Of a DNA stretch of 47,557 bases, positions 35,217-43,358 are shown piece after piece. How positions within the stretch are numbered: position 1 is the first letter of the stretch; each line of letters opens with the position of its first letter. This DNA is from JADHLJ01 sp038116915 (GTDB lineage Bacteria > Pseudomonadota > Alphaproteobacteria > Thalassobaculales > Thalassobaculaceae). A program made the position numbers and the translations under genes. A model generated the notes under the pieces. The model searched no databases. It was given only the letters and a program-made list of their open reading frames with translations, and was not told the DNA's origin. Location of the stretch: the NCBI GenBank assembly GCA_038116915.1, contig JAYOEU010000009.1:1-47557 (forward strand), in the 5' to 3' direction.

Positions 35217-36199
35217 CAGGCGGCCTTTCCGAGGCGCCGCCGCGTCGCCGTGGTCACAATGTTTGCGATCATCGCGTCATAGTCCATGCCGGCCCGTTCC
35301 GCCGCCGCGAAGAAGCCGGCATCGGGCGCGAGGCAGGGATTCGTGTTCACTTCCAGAATCCAGGGGGTCCCACCGGCATCGACGCGGAAATCGACGCGGG
35401 CATAGCCCGTCAGCTCGAATACCCGCCAGGCGCGCCGGGCGAGGTGCGTCAGCTTTGCCAGCAGAGGCTTGTCGCAGGGCGGGAAGTTGAACCGGCGGGG
35501 CGTGTGTCTGTAAGCGTGCGACTCTTCGCGCCATTTCGCGTCGAAATCGACGATTTTCGGACGCTCCCGAGGGAAATCGAGAAACTCGATCTCAGCCGCC
35601 GGCAGGACCTCGGGGCCGGTCGGCCCCTCAAGGAGCGAGAGATTGAATTCGCGTCCCTCGATATAGGATTCGGCGAAAAACCAGCCGCCGAAACGGTCTT
35701 CGCGGGCGGCGATTTCTTCCATGGCGCGCTGATGCGGAACAACCGAGCCCGCATCGATCCCGAAAGACGCGTGTTCGGCGTCCGACTTAACGATCACCAA
35801 ACCCGCGCCGGGCGCGACGGAGCCGGATTCGAACCAGGCCGGAGTCGGCAGGCAGGCCCGCACCAAGGCACGCTTGCTCGCGATCTTAGAGACACACCGG
35901 CGGGTCGGCCGTGCCGCGCATCCGGTGTAGGGCAGTCCCAGACGGTCCAGGGCGCGCGGAACGAGCGCGACGAGAACCGGATCGCCAAGCACTGATTCGA
36001 CGAGATTGAAGACGGCGTGCGGGCGCCGCGCTTCAAAAGTCCGAAGCGCGCGCGGATCGTCGGCGAGAGATACGATATCGCTCTGGTAACCGAGGCGCGA
36101 CAGGGCGTCCGCCACGGCTTCGGCGGTGCGAGCCGTGTCAATCTCATCCAACCGATCCAGAAACGCGCCGTGCAGGACCGGGATGAATGGTGGCGTCAT
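35216..36199 (-). CDS. ATP-grasp ligase, second of a tandem pair
   Basis: A 327-aa ATP-grasp enzyme with D-Ala-D-Ala ligase-like layout. The N-terminal domain ends with PHAVFNLVESVLGDP, a loop common in this group. Next come GLPYTGCAARPTRRCVSKIASKR, LVIVKSDAEHASFGIDAGS (ATP-binding Lys and a modified glycine-rich loop), FFAESYIEGREFNLSLL, and the metal site ARVDFRVDAGGTPWILEVNTNP (Asp, Glu-x-Asn). It should join a carboxylate to an amine via an acyl-phosphate. It overlaps the upstream ATP-grasp gene by 4 bp (ATGA). The two proteins are only distantly alike, so they probably catalyse successive different steps. Confidence 0.9.
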   Translation of the reverse strand: MTPPFIPVLHGAFLDRLDEIDTARTAEAVADALSRLGYQSDIVSLADDPRALRTFEARRPHAVFNLVESVLGDPVLVALVPRALDRLGLPYTGCAARPTRRCVSKIASKRALVRACLPTPAWFESGSVAPGAGLVIVKSDAEHASFGIDAGSVVPHQRAMEEIAAREDRFGGWFFAESYIEGREFNLSLLEGPTGPEVLPAAEIEFLDFPRERPKIVDFDAKWREESHAYRHTPRRFNFPPCDKPLLAKLTHLARRAWRVFELTGYARVDFRVDAGGTPWILEVNTNPCLAPDAGFFAAAERAGMDYDAMIANIVTTATRRRLGKAA

Positions 36200-37212
36200 G
36201 CCGCCACCTCCGACGGCGTTGGCTCGGGTAACGCAAGACCGTGGCGCGCGCAGGCCGAGGCCATGATGCCGGCGATGAGATCGCGGTAGCCAAGGCCGGC
36301 CTGCGCCGCCAGGATGGGCAGGTCCGAATGGCTGGGATGCATGCCGGCGACGGTATTGACCTCGAGGAAATGCGGCACGAAGAGCCGGTCGGAACGAAGA
36401 TCGACCCGGGCGGCGTCGCGGCAGCCCAGCGCACGGTAGGCGGCGAGCGCCGTTCGGCCGGCCGCCTCGGCTTCCTCGTCATGCGCCAGCTGGTAGAGCA
36501 CCTTGGTCTCGCATTCCTCCTTGTTGACATAGGAATAGACACCGGGCTCGGCGCCGCTCAGGAGGATGACTTCCAGCACGGCGATAACCCTTGCCGCCGC
36601 ACCGGTGCCGATGATGCCGACCGTGAATTCCCGTCCCGGAAGATAGGGCTCGACGATCACCGGCTGATTGAACCGGGAGCGCAGATCCTGGATCACGGAC
36701 TGATAGGCCGCGTTGTTCCAGACCTTGGACGTCAATTCGCATCCCTTGCCCGTTCCCTCTGCGATTGGTTTGACGAAGACCGGGAATGCGAGCAGACAGG
36801 GCCGGCCGGCGGTTTCCTCGTCGACGGTGATGAACGGAGCGGTGATCACGCCGGCATCACGGGCAAGGCGTTTGGCGACCGCCTTGTCCAAGGTCACGGA
36901 CTGCGTCAGCGGATCGGAGAAGGTGTAGGGAATGCCGTAGGCCTCCAGCAGCGCCGGAACCTGCGCTTCGCGCGAGCGCCCGTAGATGCCCTCGGCGATG
37001 TTGAAGACCATGTCCCACCGGTCGCCGGCCACCAGACGCGCCGCGAGGGACCGGATGTTGCCGATCCGTTGGGTCGCGTAGCCGAGAGAGCCGAGCGCCT
37101 CCTCGATGGCGGCGATGGTCTCCGGGCTGTCGAACTCCGCCAGTGCCTCTTCGGTCAGACCGGGTATGTCACGGTAGTCGTCTCTCAGATCATAGGTGAG
37201 TCCGATCAGCAT
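36196..37212 (-). CDS. ATP-grasp ligase, first of a tandem pair
   Basis: A 338-aa ATP-grasp enzyme related to D-Ala-D-Ala ligase. Visible features are LIGLTYDLRDDY at the N terminus, WDMVFNIAEGIYGRSREAQVPALLEAYGIPYT (the typical N-terminal loop with Glu and Arg), LDKAVAKRLARDAG, PVFVKPIAEGTGKGCEL (Lys and glycine-rich lid), IVEPYLPGREFTVGIIG, and AARVDLRSDRLFVPHFLEVNTVAGM with the Glu-x-Asn metal site. It should make a dipeptide-like or amide bond using ATP. It overlaps the end of kamA by 7 bp and the next ATP-grasp by 4 bp. Beta-lysine from KamA is the obvious candidate substrate, which is inference. Confidence 0.92.
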   Translation of the reverse strand: MLIGLTYDLRDDYRDIPGLTEEALAEFDSPETIAAIEEALGSLGYATQRIGNIRSLAARLVAGDRWDMVFNIAEGIYGRSREAQVPALLEAYGIPYTFSDPLTQSVTLDKAVAKRLARDAGVITAPFITVDEETAGRPCLLAFPVFVKPIAEGTGKGCELTSKVWNNAAYQSVIQDLRSRFNQPVIVEPYLPGREFTVGIIGTGAAARVIAVLEVILLSGAEPGVYSYVNKEECETKVLYQLAHDEEAEAAGRTALAAYRALGCRDAARVDLRSDRLFVPHFLEVNTVAGMHPSHSDLPILAAQAGLGYRDLIAGIMASACARHGLALPEPTPSEVAA

Positions 37213-38516
37213 GGCGCGGCTCTTTCCATGCCGGCGCCGACGGAGCCGTCGGGATCCGGGTAGCGGTAGATCCGCCCCTCGAAGTTCCGCAACAGCAGAT
37301 CCTCGCCGTCACGGCCGACCACATAGTTCGGCAGCAGCGGGATCTTGCCGCCACCGCCGGGAGCGTCGATCACATAGGTCGGAACCGCATAGCCGGTGGT
37401 ATGCCCGCGCAGCCCCTGGATGATTTCCAGACCCTTGGAGACCGGTGTGTGGAAATGCGCCGATCCGGTGATCGGATCGCACTGATAGAGATAGTACGGC
37501 TTCACACGGCGCTTGAGCAGTCCGTGATAGAGCGATTTCAGGATCGCGACATCGTCGTTGATCCCCTTCAGCAGCACGGTCTGGGAACCGAGCGGGATGC
37601 CGGCATCCGCGAGCCTTCCATATGCTTCCGTGACCTCCGGGGTCAGCTCGTTCGGATGGGTCGCGTGGATGCTCATCCAAAGCGGATGGTGCCGCTTCAG
37701 CATGCGGACCAGGTCCTTGGTGATCCGCATCGGCAGGACCGTCGGAACCTTGGTGCCGAGCCGCACGAACTCCACATGCGGGATCGCATGCAGGCGACCC
37801 AGCAGGTAGTCGAGCTTTTCGTCCGCGATGGTAAGCGGGTCGCCGCCCGAAAGAAGCACATCCCGGATTTCCGGATGCGCTTCGATATAGGCCAGCGCCT
37901 TGTCCCATTGGCGCACCGAGAACTGATACTCGCCGCCGGGCGATCCGACCATGCGGGATCGCGTGCAATAGCGGCAGTAGGTGGAGCAGGTGCCGGTGGT
38001 CAGGAACAGGACACGGTCGGGATAGCGGTGAACCAGGCCGGCGACCGCCGTGTCATGATCTTCGCCCAACGGGTCGTCCGCCTCGCCGGGCATGCGGATA
38101 TATTCCTGCCCGACCGGGATGTGGGTGCGACGGATCGGATCGAGGGGGTTGGCCGCATCCATCACCGAGGCGTAGTAAGGCGTGATCCCGACCGGCATTC
38201 CGCCGTCGCGCGAGGCAACGGCTTCGCGTTCCTCGGCGGATAGAGTGAAGATGCGTTCCAGCTCGCCGATCGAACGGATGCGCGCGCGCATCTGCCAGCG
38301 CCAATCGTTCCAGGTGGCCGGCGAGACATCCGGGAAATGCCGGAGCCGGAACGCCTTGGCGGCCGGACCGCTGAGGCATGACAGACGGGCCGGCTTGTCA
38401 ATTCTGATGGGTTCGAAGGGCGAAAGGGGCACCGGAACCGGTGCGTGAACACGAGCGTCTAGGACCGGAAAACTCCGGTCGGGAGGCTCCGAGAACGGAG
38501 CAACCTCCTTGTCCAT
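37206..38516 (-). CDS. kamA: KamA-type lysine 2,3-aminomutase (radical SAM)
   Basis: A 436-aa radical SAM, PLP-dependent aminomutase that converts L-lysine to L-beta-lysine. The iron-sulfur motif CSTYCRYC has Cys at 177, 181 and 184. The PLP-binding Lys lies in GGGGKIPLLPNYV (about residue 391). VIDAPGGGGK and GINDDVAILKSL hold the acidic residues that select the lysine side chain in characterised LAM, which argues for true lysine rather than EF-P-lysine (EpmB) chemistry. No epmA or efp lies nearby. The ATG at 38516 is chosen. A TTG 14 codons upstream is possible, but its extra residues resemble nothing. It is the first gene of a coupled operon with two ligases, the deacetylase fusion and SET. 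Confidence 0.92.
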   Translation of the reverse strand: MDKEVAPFSEPPDRSFPVLDARVHAPVPVPLSPFEPIRIDKPARLSCLSGPAAKAFRLRHFPDVSPATWNDWRWQMRARIRSIGELERIFTLSAEEREAVASRDGGMPVGITPYYASVMDAANPLDPIRRTHIPVGQEYIRMPGEADDPLGEDHDTAVAGLVHRYPDRVLFLTTGTCSTYCRYCTRSRMVGSPGGEYQFSVRQWDKALAYIEAHPEIRDVLLSGGDPLTIADEKLDYLLGRLHAIPHVEFVRLGTKVPTVLPMRITKDLVRMLKRHHPLWMSIHATHPNELTPEVTEAYGRLADAGIPLGSQTVLLKGINDDVAILKSLYHGLLKRRVKPYYLYQCDPITGSAHFHTPVSKGLEIIQGLRGHTTGYAVPTYVIDAPGGGGKIPLLPNYVVGRDGEDLLLRNFEGRIYRYPDPDGSVGAGMERAAPC

Positions 38517-38666
38517 TTTTTCGTGGTTCCGAACATCCAGGCAGCCGTCGCGCGCCAACCGTCGTTGCTGTCACACGCCTGAATACCATGTGATATGTCA
38601 CCAAGCGGGCGGGTTTTCAATAGAGAAATCTCCACCAAATACATGCGGTGACGCCGCGTTCGTCCA

Positions 38667-38683
38667 AACCCCGCAAAAGGGTT
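38667..38683 (-). terminator. Possible weak terminator after gss
   Basis: Minus strand AACCC-TTTTGCG-GGGTT, a 5-bp stem with a 7-nt loop followed by TGG. It lies about 86 bp beyond the gss stop and 151 bp before the kamA start. The stem is short and there is no clear T-tract. Confidence 0.25.
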
Positions 38684-38768
38684 ATCCGCGATCGAGGAAT
38701 GACCCGGTTTACTGGCGGAATTCAATGGATTTAAGGGCGGTCCGCCGGCCGCTTGCCGCGAGCCGGCG

Positions 38769-40667
38769 TCAGGGATCCAGAAACTCGCCGTCGGGAACGA
38801 TCCGCAACGGCAGGATATCGCTGTCGGTCGTGATGATCAGGGACGGGTCGACTCGCGCACAGGCGCCGGCATAGGAGCCGCCGACCGAGAACGTGCCGAT
38901 CTGGACGTTGTGTCCGCCGATTCTCGGCAGGCGGAACAGTTCCTGATAGATCTGGTCGCGCTCCTCGAACTTGCCCGAGGTTTCGGTGACCAGGTCGTCG
39001 TGACGATCATAGATGGCGATGTTTTCGCCGCACCGCCCGACGATCGGTTTGACGACATAGCCCTCGCGCTTCATCTCGTCGCTGAGATCGAAGGCGGTCT
39101 CCAGAAGGTAACGGTTGTTCGGATACATCGACCACAGCACCGGAAGGATCGCCTTGTTGCTGGGAATCAGCGTCCAGAGCGGTTCGAATACCATCACCTC
39201 CTCGCGCAGGAGCACATCCACCAGACGCGGCTTCTGGGTCGCCCTGTCGATCGTGCGATGCAAGGCGAGGTTCTCGTCGTCGTCTTCCAGGTCGTGACGG
39301 ATCTGGTCGAGGGCGGTCTCCCAGGCCCAGGTCTTCCAGACCCATTTGATCGGCACGTCGTCGGCGTCATGAACCCAGCCGTCATTGCCCCATTGCAGGC
39401 CGGAGGTGCCCTTGATGATCTTGCAGGTGATCCCGGCCCGCTCCATCGCTTCCTTCATGAACAGGGCGTGGTAGGTCTCCTCGAGATCCCGGTCCTGCAT
39501 GATGTGCAGGACGTCGTCGACGCCGCTTTCGTTCCAGGCCTCGACCAGATCCTCGATCATGTCGGAGCCGGCGCACCAGCCGTCGTTGCAGCCGAAATGG
39601 TCCGCCCAGCGTTCCTGGATATAGCCGCATTCCATGTGGCAGGAGGCGGAATCGGCGTTGTACTCGTATACCTTCAGACCCTGCTCGGTGAGCGCGAAGT
39701 CGAAGCGGCCGGTGATCATCTGGTTGCGCCGGTTGTTCCAGGACTGATGGATCCGCGGCCACAGGGCGGGCGGCAAATTGAACCGGCGCAGCAACTCGTC
39801 ATTCTCGAGAACCAGATTGGTGGCATGCAGGAACATCCGGTGCAGCTCATTGGTCGCGCGACGGATTTCCCGGTAGGCCGATTCACTGATGCGGTAGTAG
39901 GTGTCCTGGTCCTCCTCGTTGACCGCCAGTTTGCAGCCGCCCATCATCTCGATATAGGCGGCCTGCGCGGGATCGGAGGTGTCCAGCCAGCTCTGATCGG
40001 ACGATCGGGCCGCCGCCAGTTTGCGGACTTGCGGAATGAACAGCCGCGGGTCTGCCTCCCGGATGTCCTCGGCGCCGTCCGCGTCGTCGGTCTGAATGAC
40101 CCAGCCGAGGATCTCGGAGCCCGGGAACGTACACGAGAGCCAGTGACCGCCGTCATGGTCGATGCGCAAGGGCAGTTCCCTCGACCAGGTTTGGCCGGAC
40201 GGCCAGACCATGTGGTCGACATTCTGCTCGACGATGCGGATCCGGTCGGTGAGCAGTTCGGTCACAACCGCAACGTGGCCTGTCACGTCGAAGTCGCCGC
40301 CTTCGTTCCAGATGATCAGAGAGCCGGTTTCCGGCGGCCTTTTGGCGCCGTTGCGGAAGGAATTCAGGGGCAAAAGTTCGCCCCCGGCCACCATCCGGAC
40401 ATAGCGCAGCCTGAAGATATCGTACGCCATCGCGATATCCTCGAAGATGTAGCCCTTATTCAGGTACATCCAGCGCCGCGCAAACTCGACGCATTGCCAC
40501 TTATGGCCCATGTAGATGCCGTCGATCGTGCTTCGGTAAGCCTGACGGGTCGGCAATTCGGTTCTGTCGGCGGAGGGATAGTCCGAGGAATACACAGGCA
40601 CGTTTCCTGGCGCCACGCCGAGGAGTGAGCCGAATTTGGCGGGATCGCCGGGATGATGATGCTTCAC
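38769..40667 (-). CDS. gss: Bifunctional glutathionylspermidine synthetase/amidase
   Basis: A 632-aa protein closely following E. coli Gss along its whole length. Residues 1-200 are the CHAP amidase domain: YMGHKWQCVEFARR puts the nucleophile at Cys59, as in E. coli, with His in DVTGHVAVVTE. It cleaves glutathionylspermidine. Residues ~205-632 are the ATP-grasp synthetase: ITGRFDFALTEQGLKVYEYNADSASCH, VWKTWAWETALDQIR, EVMVFEPLWTLIPSNKAILPVLW and GRCGENIAIYDRHDD. It joins glutathione and spermidine with ATP. The GTG at 40667 is chosen as start because it has GGAG just upstream and reproduces the E. coli numbering. It precedes kamA on the same strand by 252 bp, probably with its own promoter. 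Confidence 0.93.
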   Translation of the reverse strand: MKHHHPGDPAKFGSLLGVAPGNVPVYSSDYPSADRTELPTRQAYRSTIDGIYMGHKWQCVEFARRWMYLNKGYIFEDIAMAYDIFRLRYVRMVAGGELLPLNSFRNGAKRPPETGSLIIWNEGGDFDVTGHVAVVTELLTDRIRIVEQNVDHMVWPSGQTWSRELPLRIDHDGGHWLSCTFPGSEILGWVIQTDDADGAEDIREADPRLFIPQVRKLAAARSSDQSWLDTSDPAQAAYIEMMGGCKLAVNEEDQDTYYRISESAYREIRRATNELHRMFLHATNLVLENDELLRRFNLPPALWPRIHQSWNNRRNQMITGRFDFALTEQGLKVYEYNADSASCHMECGYIQERWADHFGCNDGWCAGSDMIEDLVEAWNESGVDDVLHIMQDRDLEETYHALFMKEAMERAGITCKIIKGTSGLQWGNDGWVHDADDVPIKWVWKTWAWETALDQIRHDLEDDDENLALHRTIDRATQKPRLVDVLLREEVMVFEPLWTLIPSNKAILPVLWSMYPNNRYLLETAFDLSDEMKREGYVVKPIVGRCGENIAIYDRHDDLVTETSGKFEERDQIYQELFRLPRIGGHNVQIGTFSVGGSYAGACARVDPSLIITTDSDILPLRIVPDGEFLDP

Positions 40668-40836
40668 TGGACTCCGGTGTCGGCCGAAAGGGCCGGGTCG
40701 GCACAATGCCGCCGAGCGGGCCGTAGCGCGAATTAGTTAGGAGCGTTCCGCGAACAATTCAAGAAATGTTTCGCGGCGAATTTTCAGGAGCACTTTCCTG
40801 AGTATCAACCAGGCGGTTTCGCCGCGGCAGGCGCTC

Positions 40837-41688
40837 CTATTTCGCCGGCAAGCTCCTCAGATACGCCACGATCGCGGCGCGGTCCGTCTTTGACAGAGTG
40901 GCGTAATAGCGCACGCCCATCGGCGGCATCAACCGGCTTCCTTCTGGTCTCACGCCTCGGGTGATGGCGGCGACGATCTGCACATCGGTCCAGCCGGACA
41001 GCCCGGTCGGCGTGATGTTCGGCGCGACCGAGGTTCCCCAGGGACCGTGAAACGCCGCGCCGCCGGCGCCAAGATGGTTCACGATGTCGGGTTGACCCTT
41101 GTCGTTGGGGGTCGAGTGACACTCGATGCAATGCCCAAGCGGTCCCGCCAGATAGGCGCCATAGGCGACCGGGTTATTTTTCGAGACCGGGGCGACGGGT
41201 TTCGCGGGCGGTCCCCAGGCCGGCGGCAGGGGGAAGGAATACTCCGATTTCGGGCTCTTTGAGCTTATCGGCTTGACCGAGCGCAGATAGGCGACGATCG
41301 CCGCCATGTCCTCGTCCGAGATGTGGCGATAGAGGCCGAAGGGCATCGGCGGCCCCAATGTGGTGCCATCCGGGCGCTTGCCCTCGCGAATCGCCGTGAT
41401 GATCTGGGCATCGGTCCAGGAGCCGATGCCGGTTTCCGTGTCCGGGGTGATGTTCGGGGCAAATGCCTTGAAGACGCCGGGCTCGACGATCGGCGGGCCG
41501 CCGGCCAGCTCGCGCGACCTGTCGGGGCCGTCCGGGGTCTGCGGCGTGTGGCAATTGCCGCAGGCGACGATGCCTTTCATCAGTTTGGCGCCGCGTTCCA
41601 GGGGCGTCTCGGCACTGACGGATAAAGCGGGAATACTGCAAATGGCCAGAAGCGCCACCAACACTCGCATACAAAACGGTCCGGTCAT
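40837..41688 (-). CDS. Exported dihaem cytochrome c
   Basis: A 283-aa periplasmic cytochrome c with two haem domains. A signal peptide (~1-25, ending SVSA-ET) is followed by haem motif one, IVACGNCHTPQ, and haem motif two, GHCIECHSTP. Each domain has a Met ligand candidate in PPMPFGLYRHISDEDM and LMPPMGVRYYATL. Both domains end in the AAIVAYLRS helix, so they are an internal duplication. Similar dihaem proteins carry electrons from alcohol or aldehyde dehydrogenases to the terminal oxidase. The ATG at 41688 follows GGAAAG. The frame also opens from a TTG at 41706. It is divergent from the PaaK-like gene across 146 bp. Confidence 0.92.
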   Translation of the reverse strand: MTGPFCMRVLVALLAICSIPALSVSAETPLERGAKLMKGIVACGNCHTPQTPDGPDRSRELAGGPPIVEPGVFKAFAPNITPDTETGIGSWTDAQIITAIREGKRPDGTTLGPPMPFGLYRHISDEDMAAIVAYLRSVKPISSKSPKSEYSFPLPPAWGPPAKPVAPVSKNNPVAYGAYLAGPLGHCIECHSTPNDKGQPDIVNHLGAGGAAFHGPWGTSVAPNITPTGLSGWTDVQIVAAITRGVRPEGSRLMPPMGVRYYATLSKTDRAAIVAYLRSLPAK

Positions 41689-41834
41689 GATCTTTCCAGT
41701 CGCCAACTCAAAACTTCATCTCACCATGTAGCGAAATCGGCCGGTGTGGATATAGGGACATTGCGTCTCCCGCGTCTTGGCCCGAGGATGGCGGAAACCC
41801 AGCTTTCACAGACAGTCTGGCGAGGCACCCGCCC

Positions 41835-43211
41835 ATGAGCCGCTATTTCACCGAAGCCGACCCGACCCGCATCCTCGTCGACTACCCGATCGGCGGCGCG
41901 TTTTCGGACGGCATCGCCAAGGCGAGCCGCGATGCGATCCGCGCCCTCCAGGAACGCCGGTTTCTGGCGCTGATGAAACGCGGATGGGAAAACCCGTTCT
42001 ATCGCCGGCGCTGGTCCGCGGCGGGTATGGAGCCTGGCGACATCCGGGGCCTTGATGATCTCGGGAAAATTCCGGCTTTCTCCAAATCCGATCTCATGGA
42101 AAGCGTCGAGGCCTACCCGCCCTTCGGCGATTTCATCGGCCCAGGCGGATGGACCGGCGGCGAGCGGGTGGTCATGCACACGACCAGCGGCACCACCGGC
42201 GCGCCGCAGCCGATCTTCTACGGTCCGCGCGACCGGGAGATTCAGAACGCCCTGCTTGCCCGGGCCTATCTGCTCCAGGGACTTCGGGCCGACGATGTGG
42301 TGCACTCGGTCTATGGCTTCGGAATGGTCAATGGCGGCCACTACATCCGCGAGACCATCCTGCACTACACCGACGCCCTGCTGCTGCCGGCGGGAACCGG
42401 GCTTGAGACCCGTTCGGAACAGCAGGTGGAACTGATGCGCCGGTTCGGCGCGACGGTGATCGTCGGGTTCGCGGATTATATCCTCAAGCTCGCCGAGGTG
42501 GCGCGCGCCGCCGGGCTGGAGCCGGGCCGGGACCTCAAGATCCGGATGATCTCGGGCCATCTCGCCGAGGATGGTGGGGCGGCGATGCGTGCCGCCTGGG
42601 GCGGGGCCGAGACCTATGACTGGTACGGGGTCGGCGACACCGGCATCATCGCCGCCGAGGGCCCGGACCGCTCCGGCCTCTATATCTGGGAGGATGCGCA
42701 TCTGGTCGAGATCCTCGACCCGGACACCGGCGCGCCGTTGCCGGACGGCGAGCCCGGCAATATCTGCGACACGGTGTTGTTCAAGGACAGCGTCTATCCG
42801 GTGATCCGCTTCGATACCAAGGACGTCTCAACCGTGCTGCCGGGCAAGGGTGGCCTCGGCTTCTCCCTGCGCCGTCTCGCCGGCTTCCAGGGCCGCAGCG
42901 ACAACATGGTCAAGCTGCGCGGCATCAATGTCTATCCGACGGGCATCGCCACGATCCTGCGCGAGATCCCAGAGCTCGGCGGCGAATATGTCTGCCGGGT
43001 CGCGACGGTCGCCGGCCGGGACGAGATGACCGTGGTCTGCGAGACGGCGAAAAGCGGTGGCACTGACGGGTTGGCGGACCGCGTCGCGGCCCTGCTCCGC
43101 CAGCGGCTTGGTGTCGCGGTGGCGGTGGAGATCGTCGGGCCGGGCGGAACCGCAGAGGCAACGCAGGTGGAGAAGCGCCAGAAGCCGATCCGGCTGGTGG
43201 ATGAAAGATGA
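41835..43211 (+). CDS. Phenylacetate-CoA ligase-like (PaaK family) adenylating enzyme
   Basis: A 458-aa member of the PaaK/AMP-binding group. The P-loop equivalent is VVMHTTSGTTGAPQPI. VYGFGMVNGGHYIRE, DWYGVGDTGIIAAEG (the ATP ribose/adenine motif), VIRFDTKDVSTVLPG and LAGFQGRSDNMVKLRGINVYPTGI (the hinge and the C-terminal domain start) are in order. Such enzymes activate aromatic or other carboxylic acids as acyl-AMP and then usually as acyl-CoA. The acid is not determinable, although PaaK itself uses phenylacetate. It lies 146 bp from the divergent cytochrome gene and ends before the 117-bp inverted-repeat element that separates it from hyuB. Confidence 0.88.
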   Translation: MSRYFTEADPTRILVDYPIGGAFSDGIAKASRDAIRALQERRFLALMKRGWENPFYRRRWSAAGMEPGDIRGLDDLGKIPAFSKSDLMESVEAYPPFGDFIGPGGWTGGERVVMHTTSGTTGAPQPIFYGPRDREIQNALLARAYLLQGLRADDVVHSVYGFGMVNGGHYIRETILHYTDALLLPAGTGLETRSEQQVELMRRFGATVIVGFADYILKLAEVARAAGLEPGRDLKIRMISGHLAEDGGAAMRAAWGGAETYDWYGVGDTGIIAAEGPDRSGLYIWEDAHLVEILDPDTGAPLPDGEPGNICDTVLFKDSVYPVIRFDTKDVSTVLPGKGGLGFSLRRLAGFQGRSDNMVKLRGINVYPTGIATILREIPELGGEYVCRVATVAGRDEMTVVCETAKSGGTDGLADRVAALLRQRLGVAVAVEIVGPGGTAEATQVEKRQKPIRLVDER

Positions 43212-43223
43212 TCTCTCAAAGTT

Positions 43224-43340
43224 GTCATCCCGCCGGAAGGCGGGATCCATTCCTCGGATGGCAACAAAAGGGACCTCATTGGCAAGAATCCCGCAACTTT
43301 TGACATTCGCGGAATGGGTCCCGCCTTCCGGCGGGATGAC
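43224..43340. repeat. 117-bp element with 30-bp terminal inverted repeats
   Basis: The left arm 43224-43253 and the right arm 43311-43340 are reverse complements with one mismatch in 30. Each arm also folds on itself through CCCGCC-GGAA-GGCGGG. The element fills the space between the convergent PaaK-like and hyuB stops, so it could end transcription both ways. A REP/BIME or miniature mobile element fits. Confidence 0.8.
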
Positions 43341-43358
43341 GATTTGTAATGGAGGCGG

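Noticed and set aside
33120..35282. A 720-codon plus-strand open frame opposite the GNAT-HDAC-GNAT gene
   Set aside because: The minus strand carries intact catalytic motifs of three domains. The plus frame is a GC-driven shadow without any domain.
37206..38516. EpmB (EF-P beta-lysylation) instead of KamA
   Set aside because: The length (436 aa) and the lysine-side-chain acidic residues fit KamA, and there is no epmA or efp gene nearby.
38910..40628. A 572-codon plus-strand open frame opposite gss
   Set aside because: Gss matches its E. coli homologue along its full length on the minus strand, so the opposite frame is not coding.
40748..40800. Inverted repeats upstream of gss as terminator (CCGCGAA...TTCGCGG and CAGGA-GCACTT-TCCTG)
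   Set aside because: Stems are only 5-7 bp, one loop is 15 nt, and the T-rich flank is on the wrong side for the minus-strand cytochrome gene. A regulator site remains possible but unsupported.
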